Source of the DNA: an uncultured Odoribacter sp.
GTDB taxonomy: Bacteria > Bacteroidota > Bacteroidia > Bacteroidales > Marinifilaceae
Assembly: GCA_900544025.1 (NCBI GenBank)
Contig: UQTM01000028.1
Span: forward strand, 1-38,668
Direction: 5' to 3'
DNA: 38,668 nt
Below the pieces are notes generated by a model that saw only the letters and a program-made list of their open reading frames with translations, ran no database searches and had not been told where the DNA came from. The first letter of the stretch is position 1, and each line of letters begins with the position of its first letter. Shown one piece after another: positions 25,233-32,900 of this stretch. The position numbers and the translations under genes are program-made.

Positions 25233-25895
25233 ATGAATGCAGACCAACTATCGATCCTCTATAAATTCATCGAGGAAGGAGAACATCAGCAACAGGATTT
25301 TAAATTCGAAATCTCGGATGCCCGGAAAATAGCGAAAACCCTTTCGGCATTTTCCAACACAGACGGCGGGCGTCTATTGGTGGGAGTAAAAGACAACGGG
25401 AAAATTGCAGGCGTACGTTCGGAAGAAGAAATATACATGATCGAGGCAGCCGCAAAGCTATACAGTAAACCTCAGGTGGAATGCGAAATGAAAATCCACC
25501 GGGTGGAAGGGCGCACCGTGCTGGAAGTGATCGTCCCTCCGGGCAAACACAAACCTTATTTTGCCAAAGACGGCGACAACCGCCTATGGGCTTACATCCG
25601 GATAAAAGACGAAAATATTTTAGCCAATCCGGTACATCTGAAAATCTGGCAGCAAACCGTCACGACGAAAGGCGCATTTATCCATTATTCCCGGGAAGAA
25701 CAATTACTGCTCGACTACCTTTCTTCCCATCCGGATATATCCATCGGGCAATATTGCCGCCTTGCCCGGAGTCCCCGCCACAAAGCCGAAAACACCCTTG
25801 CCAGATTCATCCGCTTCGGCTTAGTCGAGATCGTGTTTGTCGATCGTAAATTCCGTTTCCGGCAGGCAGTCCAAACAGGTGAATCTCCTGAATAA
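25233..25895 (+). CDS. AlbA_2/Schlafen-type putative DNA- or RNA-binding protein
   Basis: 220 residues. Residues about 12-120 match the AlbA_2 (divergent AAA-4/Schlafen-like) domain: QQDFKFEISDARKIAKTLSAFSNTDGGRLLVGVKDNGKI is the typical opening, and a KHKPYF segment follows near 108. Residues about 145-215 look like a winged helix, without the ATPase-like extension of longer family members. Proteins of this family are usually annotated as putative transcriptional regulators or nucleic-acid-binding proteins, and their targets are seldom known. It is 86 bp after the A2M gene but separated from it by a strong terminator, so co-regulation is doubtful. Confidence 0.82.
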   Translation: MNADQLSILYKFIEEGEHQQQDFKFEISDARKIAKTLSAFSNTDGGRLLVGVKDNGKIAGVRSEEEIYMIEAAAKLYSKPQVECEMKIHRVEGRTVLEVIVPPGKHKPYFAKDGDNRLWAYIRIKDENILANPVHLKIWQQTVTTKGAFIHYSREEQLLLDYLSSHPDISIGQYCRLARSPRHKAENTLARFIRFGLVEIVFVDRKFRFRQAVQTGESPE

Positions 25896-26074
25896 AATAT
25901 TTATATCGGAACACAGGGAAGGGGATTCGGGCACAAATACCGGAAAACCGGAAATAAAATTCCCGCTTCCACTTTAGGCCGTTTTCCACGTTATAACAGG
26001 AAATCAAGAATAAAAAACGGGGAACTTCGCCGTTCATGCCGGAGTTACCCGCAAGCGTTCCGCTCAATTATGTA

Positions 26075-26416
26075 TTATTTCAGAAAATCGAGACGCATCG
26101 GTGTGAAAGTATCGAGCAACACACCGGCTTCCAGACAAACCACTCCATGACGCATGTCCGGTTCGACATAGAAACTGTCTCCGGCAGATAAAATCTTTTT
26201 CTTACCCCCGATTTCCACCTCAAACCGTCCGCTGACCACGAAACTCGCCTGTGAGTGAAAATGTTCGTGCGGTGTCCCGATCGCTCCCTTTTCAAATTTC
26301 ACCTGTACCATCATAATCTGGCCATCGTATGCCATAATCTGGCGGCAAACACCTTCACCGGCATTCTCCCACGGAGTTTCCGGGCCAATAATAAAATCTG
26401 CACTTTTGGTTTTCAT
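26075..26416 (-). CDS. Cupin-domain protein, KdgF-like
   Basis: 113 residues, a single cupin barrel. Metal ligands are visible in PHEHFHSQ (His and Glu or Gln positions, about 49-56) and in the second motif GDSFYVEPDMRHGVV (about 79-93). The C-terminal GVLLDTFTPMRLDFL is the characteristic ending of KdgF, the enzyme that linearises 4,5-unsaturated uronates from pectin and alginate breakdown. Other short cupins share the fold, and no polysaccharide lyase is in the window, so the uronate role is a moderate-confidence inference. The gene diverges from a secreted beta-mannosidase over a shared promoter region. Confidence 0.82.
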   Translation of the reverse strand: MKTKSADFIIGPETPWENAGEGVCRQIMAYDGQIMMVQVKFEKGAIGTPHEHFHSQASFVVSGRFEVEIGGKKKILSAGDSFYVEPDMRHGVVCLEAGVLLDTFTPMRLDFLK

Positions 26417-26454
26417 CGTATATCCCTAAAATTTATAATGTTGTTAAGCCTCTA

Positions 26455-26486
26455 CAAATTTAAATTATCTTTTAACTTTGTACAAA
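26455..26486 (-). promoter_or_regulatory. Promoter of the cupin gene
   Basis: On the minus strand: TTTG (26483-26486), a 20-bp spacer, then TAAATTTG (26455-26462). It fully contains the -7 box of the divergent beta-mannosidase gene. Confidence 0.75.
26473..26480 (+). promoter_or_regulatory. -7 box for the beta-mannosidase gene
   Basis: TAACTTTG, an exact match 35 nt before the ATG. No TTTG at the usual spacing. It lies inside the spacer of the opposing cupin promoter, so the two promoters cannot be occupied at the same time. Confidence 0.6.
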
Positions 26487-26515
26487 AGAAATTTTAATTA
26501 CTCCATTTTCGATAT

Positions 26516-29113
26516 ATGAAATTGAACAATTTAAAACACGCGTGCTTACTTTTTGCCGTTCTTTATAGCGGCCTGCTCACGGCATCTCCTTTGCGCCAAG
26601 AACTGAACGAAGGCTGGAAATTCCGGCAGGCACGGCTCACGAATTGGTATCCAGCGAGTGTTCCCGGAGTGGTGCACACCGACCTGCTGGCAAACGGCAT
26701 CATTGAAGACCCTTACTTTCGCCTGAACGAACGGGGTTTGCAATGGATCGATAAGGAAGACTGGATTTATGAAACTCATTTCACCCTTTCCCCGGAAATG
26801 CTGTCCAAAGAAAACATCCGGCTGGACTTCAAAGGGCTCGACACCTATGCCGACGTTTACCTGAACGATCAAAAAATACTTTCCGCCGACAATATGTTCC
26901 GGGAATGGCAGGTGGATATAAAAAAACAGATCCGGACAGCAGAAAACACATTGAAAATTTATTTCCATTCTCCCCTCAAAATCGACATTCCCAAATGGGA
27001 CAGCCTGCCCTATCAATATGAAGCAGGAAACGATCAATCGGAAAACGGAGGCGTATTCAATAAAAAAGTGAGCGTTTTTGCCCGGAAAGCAGGTTATCAT
27101 TACGGCTGGGACTGGGGGCCCCGTTTAGTGACATCCGGTATATGGCGTCCGGTATATATAGAAGCCTGGGACAACCTCCGGATCGAAAACATCCATATCG
27201 TTCAGGATCAGGTCAGTGAAAAAAGCGCAAAAATCAGAGTCGTTGCGGAAATACAGGCAGACCGGAATATGGAAAACGTCCGGCTTACGGTACGCGACCC
27301 GGAGTCCGGGAAAACATTCGGCACGATTCGCACTTCCCTGCAAAAGGGACTGAACAAGGTGACTTCCGGATTCACGATCCGTAATCCTAAATTATGGTGG
27401 AGCCACGGACTGGGTACACCTCATCTTTATCAATTCCAGACGGAAATCGCATTTAACGGCCAATCCGCCGACAGCCGCACCGTTACCACCGGAATCCGTT
27501 CACTCCGCCTAATCACCCGACCGGACAAGGACGGAAGGACTTTTTATTTTGAACTGAACGGCGTTCCGGTATTCGCCAAAGGGGCAAACTACATTCCCTG
27601 CGACAATTTTTTACCGCGGGTAAGCCGTACCGTTTATGAAAAGACCATAAAAGACGCTGTCGATGCCAATATGAACATGCTCCGGATATGGGGAGGCGGA
27701 ACGTATGAAGACGATTATTTCTATGAACTCTGCGACAAATACGGGATTATGATCTGGCAGGATTTTATGTTTGCCTGTAGTTTATATCCGGCAGAAGGCG
27801 AACTGTTGGAAAACATCCGGCAGGAAGCCATCGACAATGTGCGCCGCTTACGAAATCATCCCTGTATTGCCCTGTGGTGCGGTAACAACGAATGTAACGA
27901 TGCCTGGTTCGGCTGGGGCTGGAAAAGGAAATACGAACGGCAGAATCCGGAATATGCAGAAAAAATATGGAAACAATTCACCGACCAGTATCATGTGGTA
28001 CTGCCGGAAGTGGTGAAAGAACATGCTCCGGGCACAGACTATCGTCCATCCTCTCCTTTCTCCACGTTCGGCAACAAAAGTAACGACCACGACGGAGACC
28101 GCCATTATTGGGAAGTATGGCACGGGAAAGTGCCCATCACCAATTATAACCTGGAACGCAGCCGCTTTTTCAGCGAATACGGTTTTCAATCTTTCCCCGA
28201 ATTTCAATCGGTAAAGCAATATGCCCCGAACCCGGAAGACTGGAACATCACCTCCGAAGTGATGATGTCCCATCAGCGCGGAGGTGCTCATGCCAACAAC
28301 CTGATCGAAACCTATTTGCTGAACGAATACAGCAAGCCCAAAGATTTCGAAGCCTTCCTATATATGAACCATTTGTTACAGGGCGATGCGATCAAAACAG
28401 CGATCGAAGCCCACCGCCGGGATATGCCGTATTGTATGGGCACTCTTTTCTGGCAGCATAACGACTGCTGGCCGGTAGCTTCCTGGTCGAGCCGGGATTA
28501 TTACGGACGCTGGAAAGCACAGCATTATTTTGCCCGCGAAGCTTACCGCGATCTGCTGGTGTCGCCCATTGCCAAAAACGATACGCTTTATATTTACACC
28601 GTCTCTGACCGTCGGAGCATCGCTCCGGGTAATCTGCAAATCACGGTCAGTACGATAGCGGGCGACACGGTGGCGCAATACCGGAAAAACATACGGGTAC
28701 CTGCTCAAAATTCCCACATAGCTTACTCCGCCCCTGTGGCTGACCTGTTGAAAGGCTATGACAAAAAAGAAGTGGTTATATGGGCACAATTCCAGGACAA
28801 AAACGGGAATTGCTACGAGAATCACTATTTTTTAGTGCAGCAAAAAGACATGAATTACCAGTCACCGGCAATCGGCAGGACGGTTACTCCCTGTGAGAAC
28901 GGTTTCGAGATCACGCTGACCAGCGATAAATTCGCCAGAGGTGTTTTTCTTTCTATTGAAGGGATCGACAACTTTTTCGAAAATAATTATTTCAACCTGA
29001 TGCCGGGCCAGGCATACCGGGTGAAAGTACAAACCCGGCTTTCACAACCGGAATTCGAAAAACAATTGAAAATCACTTCCTTAACGGATGCTTACGCTTC
29101 TCAGCAGGAATAG
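26516..29113 (+). CDS. Secreted GH2 beta-mannosidase
   Basis: 865 residues. A signal peptide (about 1-24) precedes the GH2 layout: sugar-binding jelly-roll domain (about 25-210), immunoglobulin-like domain (about 215-325) and TIM barrel (about 330-650), then C-terminal beta domains. The acid/base glutamate is Glu459 in CGNNECNDAW and the nucleophile is Glu554 in FSEYGFQSFP, both as in beta-mannosidases. WDWGPRLVTSGIWRPVYIE (about 201-219) is another family hallmark. It removes terminal beta-mannose from mannans or N-glycan cores, probably in the periplasm. No SusC/D pair or other glycosidase is adjacent, so it is not in an obvious polysaccharide utilisation locus. Confidence 0.95.
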   Translation: MKLNNLKHACLLFAVLYSGLLTASPLRQELNEGWKFRQARLTNWYPASVPGVVHTDLLANGIIEDPYFRLNERGLQWIDKEDWIYETHFTLSPEMLSKENIRLDFKGLDTYADVYLNDQKILSADNMFREWQVDIKKQIRTAENTLKIYFHSPLKIDIPKWDSLPYQYEAGNDQSENGGVFNKKVSVFARKAGYHYGWDWGPRLVTSGIWRPVYIEAWDNLRIENIHIVQDQVSEKSAKIRVVAEIQADRNMENVRLTVRDPESGKTFGTIRTSLQKGLNKVTSGFTIRNPKLWWSHGLGTPHLYQFQTEIAFNGQSADSRTVTTGIRSLRLITRPDKDGRTFYFELNGVPVFAKGANYIPCDNFLPRVSRTVYEKTIKDAVDANMNMLRIWGGGTYEDDYFYELCDKYGIMIWQDFMFACSLYPAEGELLENIRQEAIDNVRRLRNHPCIALWCGNNECNDAWFGWGWKRKYERQNPEYAEKIWKQFTDQYHVVLPEVVKEHAPGTDYRPSSPFSTFGNKSNDHDGDRHYWEVWHGKVPITNYNLERSRFFSEYGFQSFPEFQSVKQYAPNPEDWNITSEVMMSHQRGGAHANNLIETYLLNEYSKPKDFEAFLYMNHLLQGDAIKTAIEAHRRDMPYCMGTLFWQHNDCWPVASWSSRDYYGRWKAQHYFAREAYRDLLVSPIAKNDTLYIYTVSDRRSIAPGNLQITVSTIAGDTVAQYRKNIRVPAQNSHIAYSAPVADLLKGYDKKEVVIWAQFQDKNGNCYENHYFLVQQKDMNYQSPAIGRTVTPCENGFEITLTSDKFARGVFLSIEGIDNFFENNYFNLMPGQAYRVKVQTRLSQPEFEKQLKITSLTDAYASQQE

Positions 29114-29189
29114 GCAGCCAGAGGCGAAAAGAAATAGAAAAGCTTTGTTTTTCAATTTTCGGACATAAAAAATCCGATTCAATATAAAA

Positions 29190-29229
29190 TGTCCCCGAAT
29201 CTTTTGCAGCAGGTTCGGGGACATTTTTT
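29190..29229 (+). terminator. Terminator after the beta-mannosidase gene
   Basis: TGTCCCCGAA (29190-29199) pairs perfectly with TTCGGGGACA (29214-29223), followed by T6. Confidence 0.92.
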
Positions 29230-29338
29230 CTGCGTAAACATTAATCTGTGTAAACTTTAAAACAAATTGCTCATTCATTCACACACTTACTTTCTTCCCG
29301 TTTTCCCTGAACTCATATCTATTTTTAAACTTATCCGC

Positions 29339-29350
29339 ACGTTATAACGT
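29339..29350. repeat. 12-bp perfect palindrome upstream of the DUF4251 gene
   Basis: ACGTTATAACGT lies 21 nt before the DUF4251 start codon, where a repressor site overlapping the transcription start would be. An imperfect -7 box (TATTTTTA) lies just upstream. Function unknown. Confidence 0.5.
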
Positions 29351-29371
29351 ACAAGCAAAAAAATAAATACC

Positions 29372-29914
29372 ATGAATACACCACATTATTTTTTTGCCAC
29401 TTTATTATCCGTTTTAATCACAGTATGGACTCCCCAGGCAGGGAAATCACAAAATATCCAACCGATTACCGATTTCCAGCAAATAAAAGCGATGATCGAC
29501 AGTAACCGGTTTGAAACGATGTACACCATAGCCACGACCCACTATTCCTATTTTCTGCAACCGGGCACTCCGTATAGCGACCAAAACATCCGGATCGGCC
29601 AGGACAGTGCTTTTGTTATCGTCCGCGACAGCCTAGCAGCAGGTTATCTGCCCTATTACGGAGGAGGTTACTCCACTCCGCAAACCGGGCCGAAAGGCAT
29701 TGTCTTCAGCGGAAAAATGATCCAGCCGACCAGCAAAATCAAAGGAAGAGGAAACCGTCAAAGCATTACCTATGGCTTCTCTGTCATCGGAACGCTCGAT
29801 GCTTATAAAATCAGCCTTATCATTCAAAACGACGGCACCTGTTATCTATATGTCAATAGCAACAAAAGAAGCCCGATTTCTTACGTCGGGCGGGTCGTTC
29901 GGCAAGTGCACTGA
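29372..29914 (+). CDS. DUF4251 secreted protein
   Basis: 180 residues with a signal peptide of about 26 residues. The mature part matches the Bacteroidetes DUF4251 family: an early helix ITDFQQIKAMIDSNRFE, then beta-rich sequence with the YLPYYGGGYS segment (about 90-99), a central GIVFSGK strand and a C-terminal SPISYVGRVV. DUF4251 proteins are envelope proteins of unknown function, found widely in Bacteroidales. The gene converges on the flavoprotein gene with only 8 bp between the stop codons and no terminator, so the 3' ends of their transcripts should overlap. Confidence 0.85.
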   Translation: MNTPHYFFATLLSVLITVWTPQAGKSQNIQPITDFQQIKAMIDSNRFETMYTIATTHYSYFLQPGTPYSDQNIRIGQDSAFVIVRDSLAAGYLPYYGGGYSTPQTGPKGIVFSGKMIQPTSKIKGRGNRQSITYGFSVIGTLDAYKISLIIQNDGTCYLYVNSNKRSPISYVGRVVRQVH

Positions 29915-29922
29915 TAAAATCG

Positions 29923-30585
29923 TTATTCTTTGGCTTTCGCTTCGTTCTTCATATCGGCAAATTCGGTAATGATTTTATCGTAAATGAATTTCAACGTATT
30001 GATATGCCCTTCACGTTCTCCTTTGGAAGCCTCATCCAAATGTCCGAAAAACCGGTGTTCCACCACACTCATCCCGCAAAAAGCAAACACTCCTTGTCCC
30101 ATCGTCTGTCTGAGAGAATTCAACATACCGATTTTCTCATAGTAATCATAGGGAAACCCCATATTATTCAGGATTACCACTTTTTTCCCCGACAATAATC
30201 CTTCGAATTGTCCTGCCTCTTCTTTCATGCGGTACGCAAACCCTTTCACAAACACCCGGTCGATATATCCTTTCAGTAGAGCAGGCATCCCCGCCCACCA
30301 AATCGGAAAAATAAACGTAATCAGGTCGGCCCATCTCACATAATCCTGTTCCACCTTCACATCTTCCGGAATCTGTCCCCTCTTTTGTGCATCGAAATCG
30401 TCCATTTCCATTACAGGATGAAAGCCCACCTGATACAAATCGCGGACATTTACATTATTCCCGGTCAATTCCGTCCATTGAACAATCGCATCTTTATAAG
30501 CTGCACTCAACGATTTCGGATTCGGATTACAATATACGATCAAATGGTTCAATCTTCCACTTTCTTTACATTTCTTCTGATTCAT
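29923..30585 (-). CDS. Flavodoxin-fold NAD(P)H dehydrogenase (quinone) family protein
   Basis: 220 residues, flavodoxin_2 family (KefF/MdaB/NQO1-like). The FMN/FAD phosphate loop is NPNPKSLSAAYKDA (about 22-35). The next family landmark is the segment FPIWWAGMPALLKGYIDRVF (about 94-113), and a GFPYDYYE stretch near 149-156 follows the flavin-binding strand. Such enzymes reduce quinones or other electrophiles by two electrons with NAD(P)H. The actual substrate cannot be inferred. The first 12 residues (MNQKKCKESGRL) precede the first strand, so a slightly later start is possible, though no good ATG follows. Confidence 0.88.
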   Translation of the reverse strand: MNQKKCKESGRLNHLIVYCNPNPKSLSAAYKDAIVQWTELTGNNVNVRDLYQVGFHPVMEMDDFDAQKRGQIPEDVKVEQDYVRWADLITFIFPIWWAGMPALLKGYIDRVFVKGFAYRMKEEAGQFEGLLSGKKVVILNNMGFPYDYYEKIGMLNSLRQTMGQGVFAFCGMSVVEHRFFGHLDEASKGEREGHINTLKFIYDKIITEFADMKNEAKAKE

Positions 30586-30766
30586 AATCTATTTTATTTT
30601 AGTAATTTACTCTCTTTATTCCTGTTTCTGTTAAACGAATTTTCAGATGGGTAAGTTGTGATACACCCCTGTTTTTTACAAGTTGCAAAAACGAAATAAT
30701 ATATTAAAAAACGAATCATTATTCACTGTATTACAAACAATTATATCTCACGCTTATTAAGATGTA

Positions 30767-30797
30767 TTTTTTAAGTCATTTTTTTTACGTAATCTTG
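30767..30797 (+). promoter_or_regulatory. Possible promoter of the mmdA-like gene
   Basis: TTTT (30767-30770), 19-bp spacer, TAATCTTG (30790-30797), one mismatch from TAnnTTTG. This gives a leader of about 60 nt. The rest of the 277-bp gap is AT-rich with no ORF. Confidence 0.4.
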
Positions 30798-30862
30798 CAG
30801 TCTGAATGGTGTGTAAAATTCTCAATTCGAACACACACAAATTATTAACAAAATAAATTACT

Positions 30863-32407
30863 ATGTCACTTAAAAGGAATATTCTTGACTTAAGAAAAAG
30901 GAAAGAGATTGTACTTCAGGGTGGTGGGGAAGATGCTATTAAAAAGCAGGCTGCCATGGGAAAACTGACAGCCCGGGAGCGAATTGAAGGAATCGTGGAC
31001 AAAGGATCCTTCCACGAGTACGACATGTTCGTAGAGCATCAGTCAAAAGACTTCGATATGGATAAAAAGGTTCTCCACGGAGATGGTGTCGTAATCGGTA
31101 CCGGAACGGTTTACGGAGAACCTGTCGCTGTTTATGCACAGGACTTTACGGTTGCAGGAGGTTCGCTCGGACTGATGCACGCACGTAAAATCACGAAAAT
31201 TATGGATCATGCCCTTAAAATGCGCATGCCGATCATTGGAATCAACGACTCGGGAGGAGCCCGTATCCAGGAAGGGGTAGATTCTCTGGCCGGTTACGGT
31301 GAAATTTTCTTCCGTAACACACAGGCATCAGGAGTTATTCCCCAGTTGTCGGTGATCCTCGGCCCCTGTGCCGGAGGTGCTGTTTATTCTCCGGCATTGA
31401 CCGACTTCGTTTTCGTGGTGGACAACATTTCTAAAATGTTCATCACAGGTCCCGAAGTGGTAAAAACCGTGTTGGGAGAAGAAGTAAGCATGGAAGACCT
31501 GGGAGGTGCACGGGTACATGCCGAAATCAGCGGTAACGCTCATTTCTTTGCGATGACCGAACAAGAATGTTTCGACCAGATCAAAAAATTATTGACTTTC
31601 ATTCCCTGGAACAACCAGCGTAAAGCAAAAGCTTTCCCTTCCAAAGCTCCTAAAGCAGAATATAAGATCGACAAAATCCTGCCGTCCGATCCGACACAAC
31701 CTTACGACGTTCGCGATATTATCAAAGCGGTTGCCGACGACTCCGACTTCCTCGAAGTGCAGCAGGATTTTGCACAGAATATCGTAGTGGGATTCGGACG
31801 TATCGACGGCGAAACGGTGGGATTTGTCGCCAACCAGCCGTTAGTGCTTGCCGGAGTGCTCGATTGCGACTCTGCCGATAAAGCAGGCCGTTTCATCCGC
31901 TTCTGCGATGCCTTCAATATTCCTATCGTAACTTTTGAAGACATGCCGGGTTACCTGCCGGGCGTAGAGCAGGAATATATGGGCGTAATCCGTCACGGAG
32001 CGAAAGTATTGTATGCTTATAGCGAAGCAACCGTACCCAAGGTAACCGTTATCCTGCGTAAAGCTTACGGCGGCGGTTACATTGCGATGAACTCCCGTCA
32101 CCTGAAAGCCGACTTTATGTTCGCCTGGCCGACAGCAGAGATTGCCGTAATGGGACCGGAAGGTGCTGCCAATATCATTTTCCGTAAAGAAATCAAAGAA
32201 TCTGCCAACCCGGAAGAAACCCGGAAACAGAAGGTGGCCGAATACCGTGAAAAATTCGCCAATCCTTATGTAGCAGCTTCCAAAGGATATATCGATTCCG
32301 TTATCGAACCGGAAGAAACCCGTTTGTTACTGAAACACTCTATCGAAGTTTCCAGCAACAAAACCGTGATGACTCCGGCGAAAAAACACGGAATCCCTCC
32401 GTTTTAA
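30863..32407 (+). CDS. mmdA: Biotin-dependent carboxyltransferase subunit (methylmalonyl-CoA decarboxylase alpha / propionyl-CoA carboxylase beta)
   Basis: 514 residues, the standard length for the PccB/MmdA family. The N-terminal half shows LTARERI (about 35-41) and the acyl-CoA site NDSGGARIQEGVDSL (about 128-142), followed by GPCAGGAVYSPALTDF. The C-terminal half has the second crotonase-like site, AYGGGYIAMNSRHL and MGPEGAANIIF. It transfers a carboxyl group between methylmalonyl-CoA (or propionyl-CoA) and biotin on a carrier protein. In Bacteroidales the usual role is sodium-pumping decarboxylation in the propionate pathway. The biotin carrier is the next gene, but no OadB-type membrane subunit, OadG-like gamma or epimerase is present, so decarboxylase against carboxylase cannot be settled here. 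Confidence 0.92.
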   Translation: MSLKRNILDLRKRKEIVLQGGGEDAIKKQAAMGKLTARERIEGIVDKGSFHEYDMFVEHQSKDFDMDKKVLHGDGVVIGTGTVYGEPVAVYAQDFTVAGGSLGLMHARKITKIMDHALKMRMPIIGINDSGGARIQEGVDSLAGYGEIFFRNTQASGVIPQLSVILGPCAGGAVYSPALTDFVFVVDNISKMFITGPEVVKTVLGEEVSMEDLGGARVHAEISGNAHFFAMTEQECFDQIKKLLTFIPWNNQRKAKAFPSKAPKAEYKIDKILPSDPTQPYDVRDIIKAVADDSDFLEVQQDFAQNIVVGFGRIDGETVGFVANQPLVLAGVLDCDSADKAGRFIRFCDAFNIPIVTFEDMPGYLPGVEQEYMGVIRHGAKVLYAYSEATVPKVTVILRKAYGGGYIAMNSRHLKADFMFAWPTAEIAVMGPEGAANIIFRKEIKESANPEETRKQKVAEYREKFANPYVAASKGYIDSVIEPEETRLLLKHSIEVSSNKTVMTPAKKHGIPPF

Positions 32408-32415
32408 TTATACAG

Positions 32416-32457
32416 GGCACAAACTTTACCATGCAGCAGCATGAGTTTGTGCCTTTT
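32416..32457 (+). terminator. Two-tier terminator hairpin between mmdA and the biotin carrier gene
   Basis: GGCACAAACT (32416-32425) pairs with AGTTTGTGCC (32444-32453), and an inner CATGC/GCATG stem closes the top. T-rich sequence follows (TTTTAAGTTTTT). A strong terminator inside what should be a two-gene unit suggests partial read-through control. Confidence 0.85.
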
Positions 32458-32477
32458 AAGTTTTTAATCTACTAATT

Positions 32478-32486
32478 AAAGGAGGT
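32478..32486 (+). promoter_or_regulatory. Strong Shine-Dalgarno before the biotin carrier gene
   Basis: AAAGGAGGT ends 4 nt before the ATG. It is a near-perfect anti-16S complement, and unusual here because other starts in this window have little or no Shine-Dalgarno sequence, as is normal in Bacteroidetes. Confidence 0.75.
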
Positions 32487-32490
32487 AAAA

Positions 32491-32805
32491 ATGACAGTAA
32501 AATATGAAAAATTCCTGCTCAACGGAGTGGAATATAAAACCCTGCTCACCAAAAAATGGCTGAACAGAAAGAAATGGGAAGAACCGAATCCTTATTTGAT
32601 CGAATCCCATATTCCGGGAACGATACTCCGTATTGAGGTAAAAGAGGGACAAGAAGTAAAAGAAGGACAAGTCCTGTTAATACTTCAAGCCATGAAAATG
32701 GATAATAAAATAATCGCCCCTTTTTCCGGGAAAATCAAAAAGATCAACGTCACAGCAGGAGCCAAAATTCCGAAGGGTGAACTGATGATCGAAATGGAGG
32801 AATAA
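32491..32805 (+). CDS. Biotin carboxyl carrier protein (biotin/lipoyl attachment domain)
   Basis: 104 residues. The C-terminal 70 residues form a barrel-sandwich biotinyl domain with the modification site QAMKMD, biotinylated lysine Lys69. The N-terminal 35 residues are a basic extension (KKWLNRKKWEEPNP) linking to PGTILRIEVKEGQEV. It should carry carboxybiotin for the MmdA-type carboxyltransferase encoded upstream. It lacks the Ala/Pro-rich hinge of many decarboxylase carriers. The gene has an exceptionally strong Shine-Dalgarno and is insulated by terminators on both sides, so its expression may be set separately from mmdA. Confidence 0.9.
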   Translation: MTVKYEKFLLNGVEYKTLLTKKWLNRKKWEEPNPYLIESHIPGTILRIEVKEGQEVKEGQVLLILQAMKMDNKIIAPFSGKIKKINVTAGAKIPKGELMIEMEE

Positions 32806-32823
32806 TTTTCTCTACAATACTGA

Positions 32824-32870
32824 AAAAGACAAAAGACACAGGTTCAGATTCCGGTCTTTTGTCTTTTGTT
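32824..32870 (+). terminator. Terminator after the biotin carrier gene
   Basis: A perfect 14-bp stem (AAAAGACAAAAGAC with GTCTTTTGTCTTTT) and a 16-nt loop; the 3' arm itself supplies the T-rich tract. Confidence 0.85.
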
Positions 32871-32900
32871 CTTTATCTTTATACCTTAAAATAAATTTCT

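Noticed and set aside
30586..30862. Possible riboswitch or small RNA in the gap before mmdA
   Set aside because: The sequence is AT-rich with no recognisable conserved core or strong hairpin; only a weak promoter can be supported.
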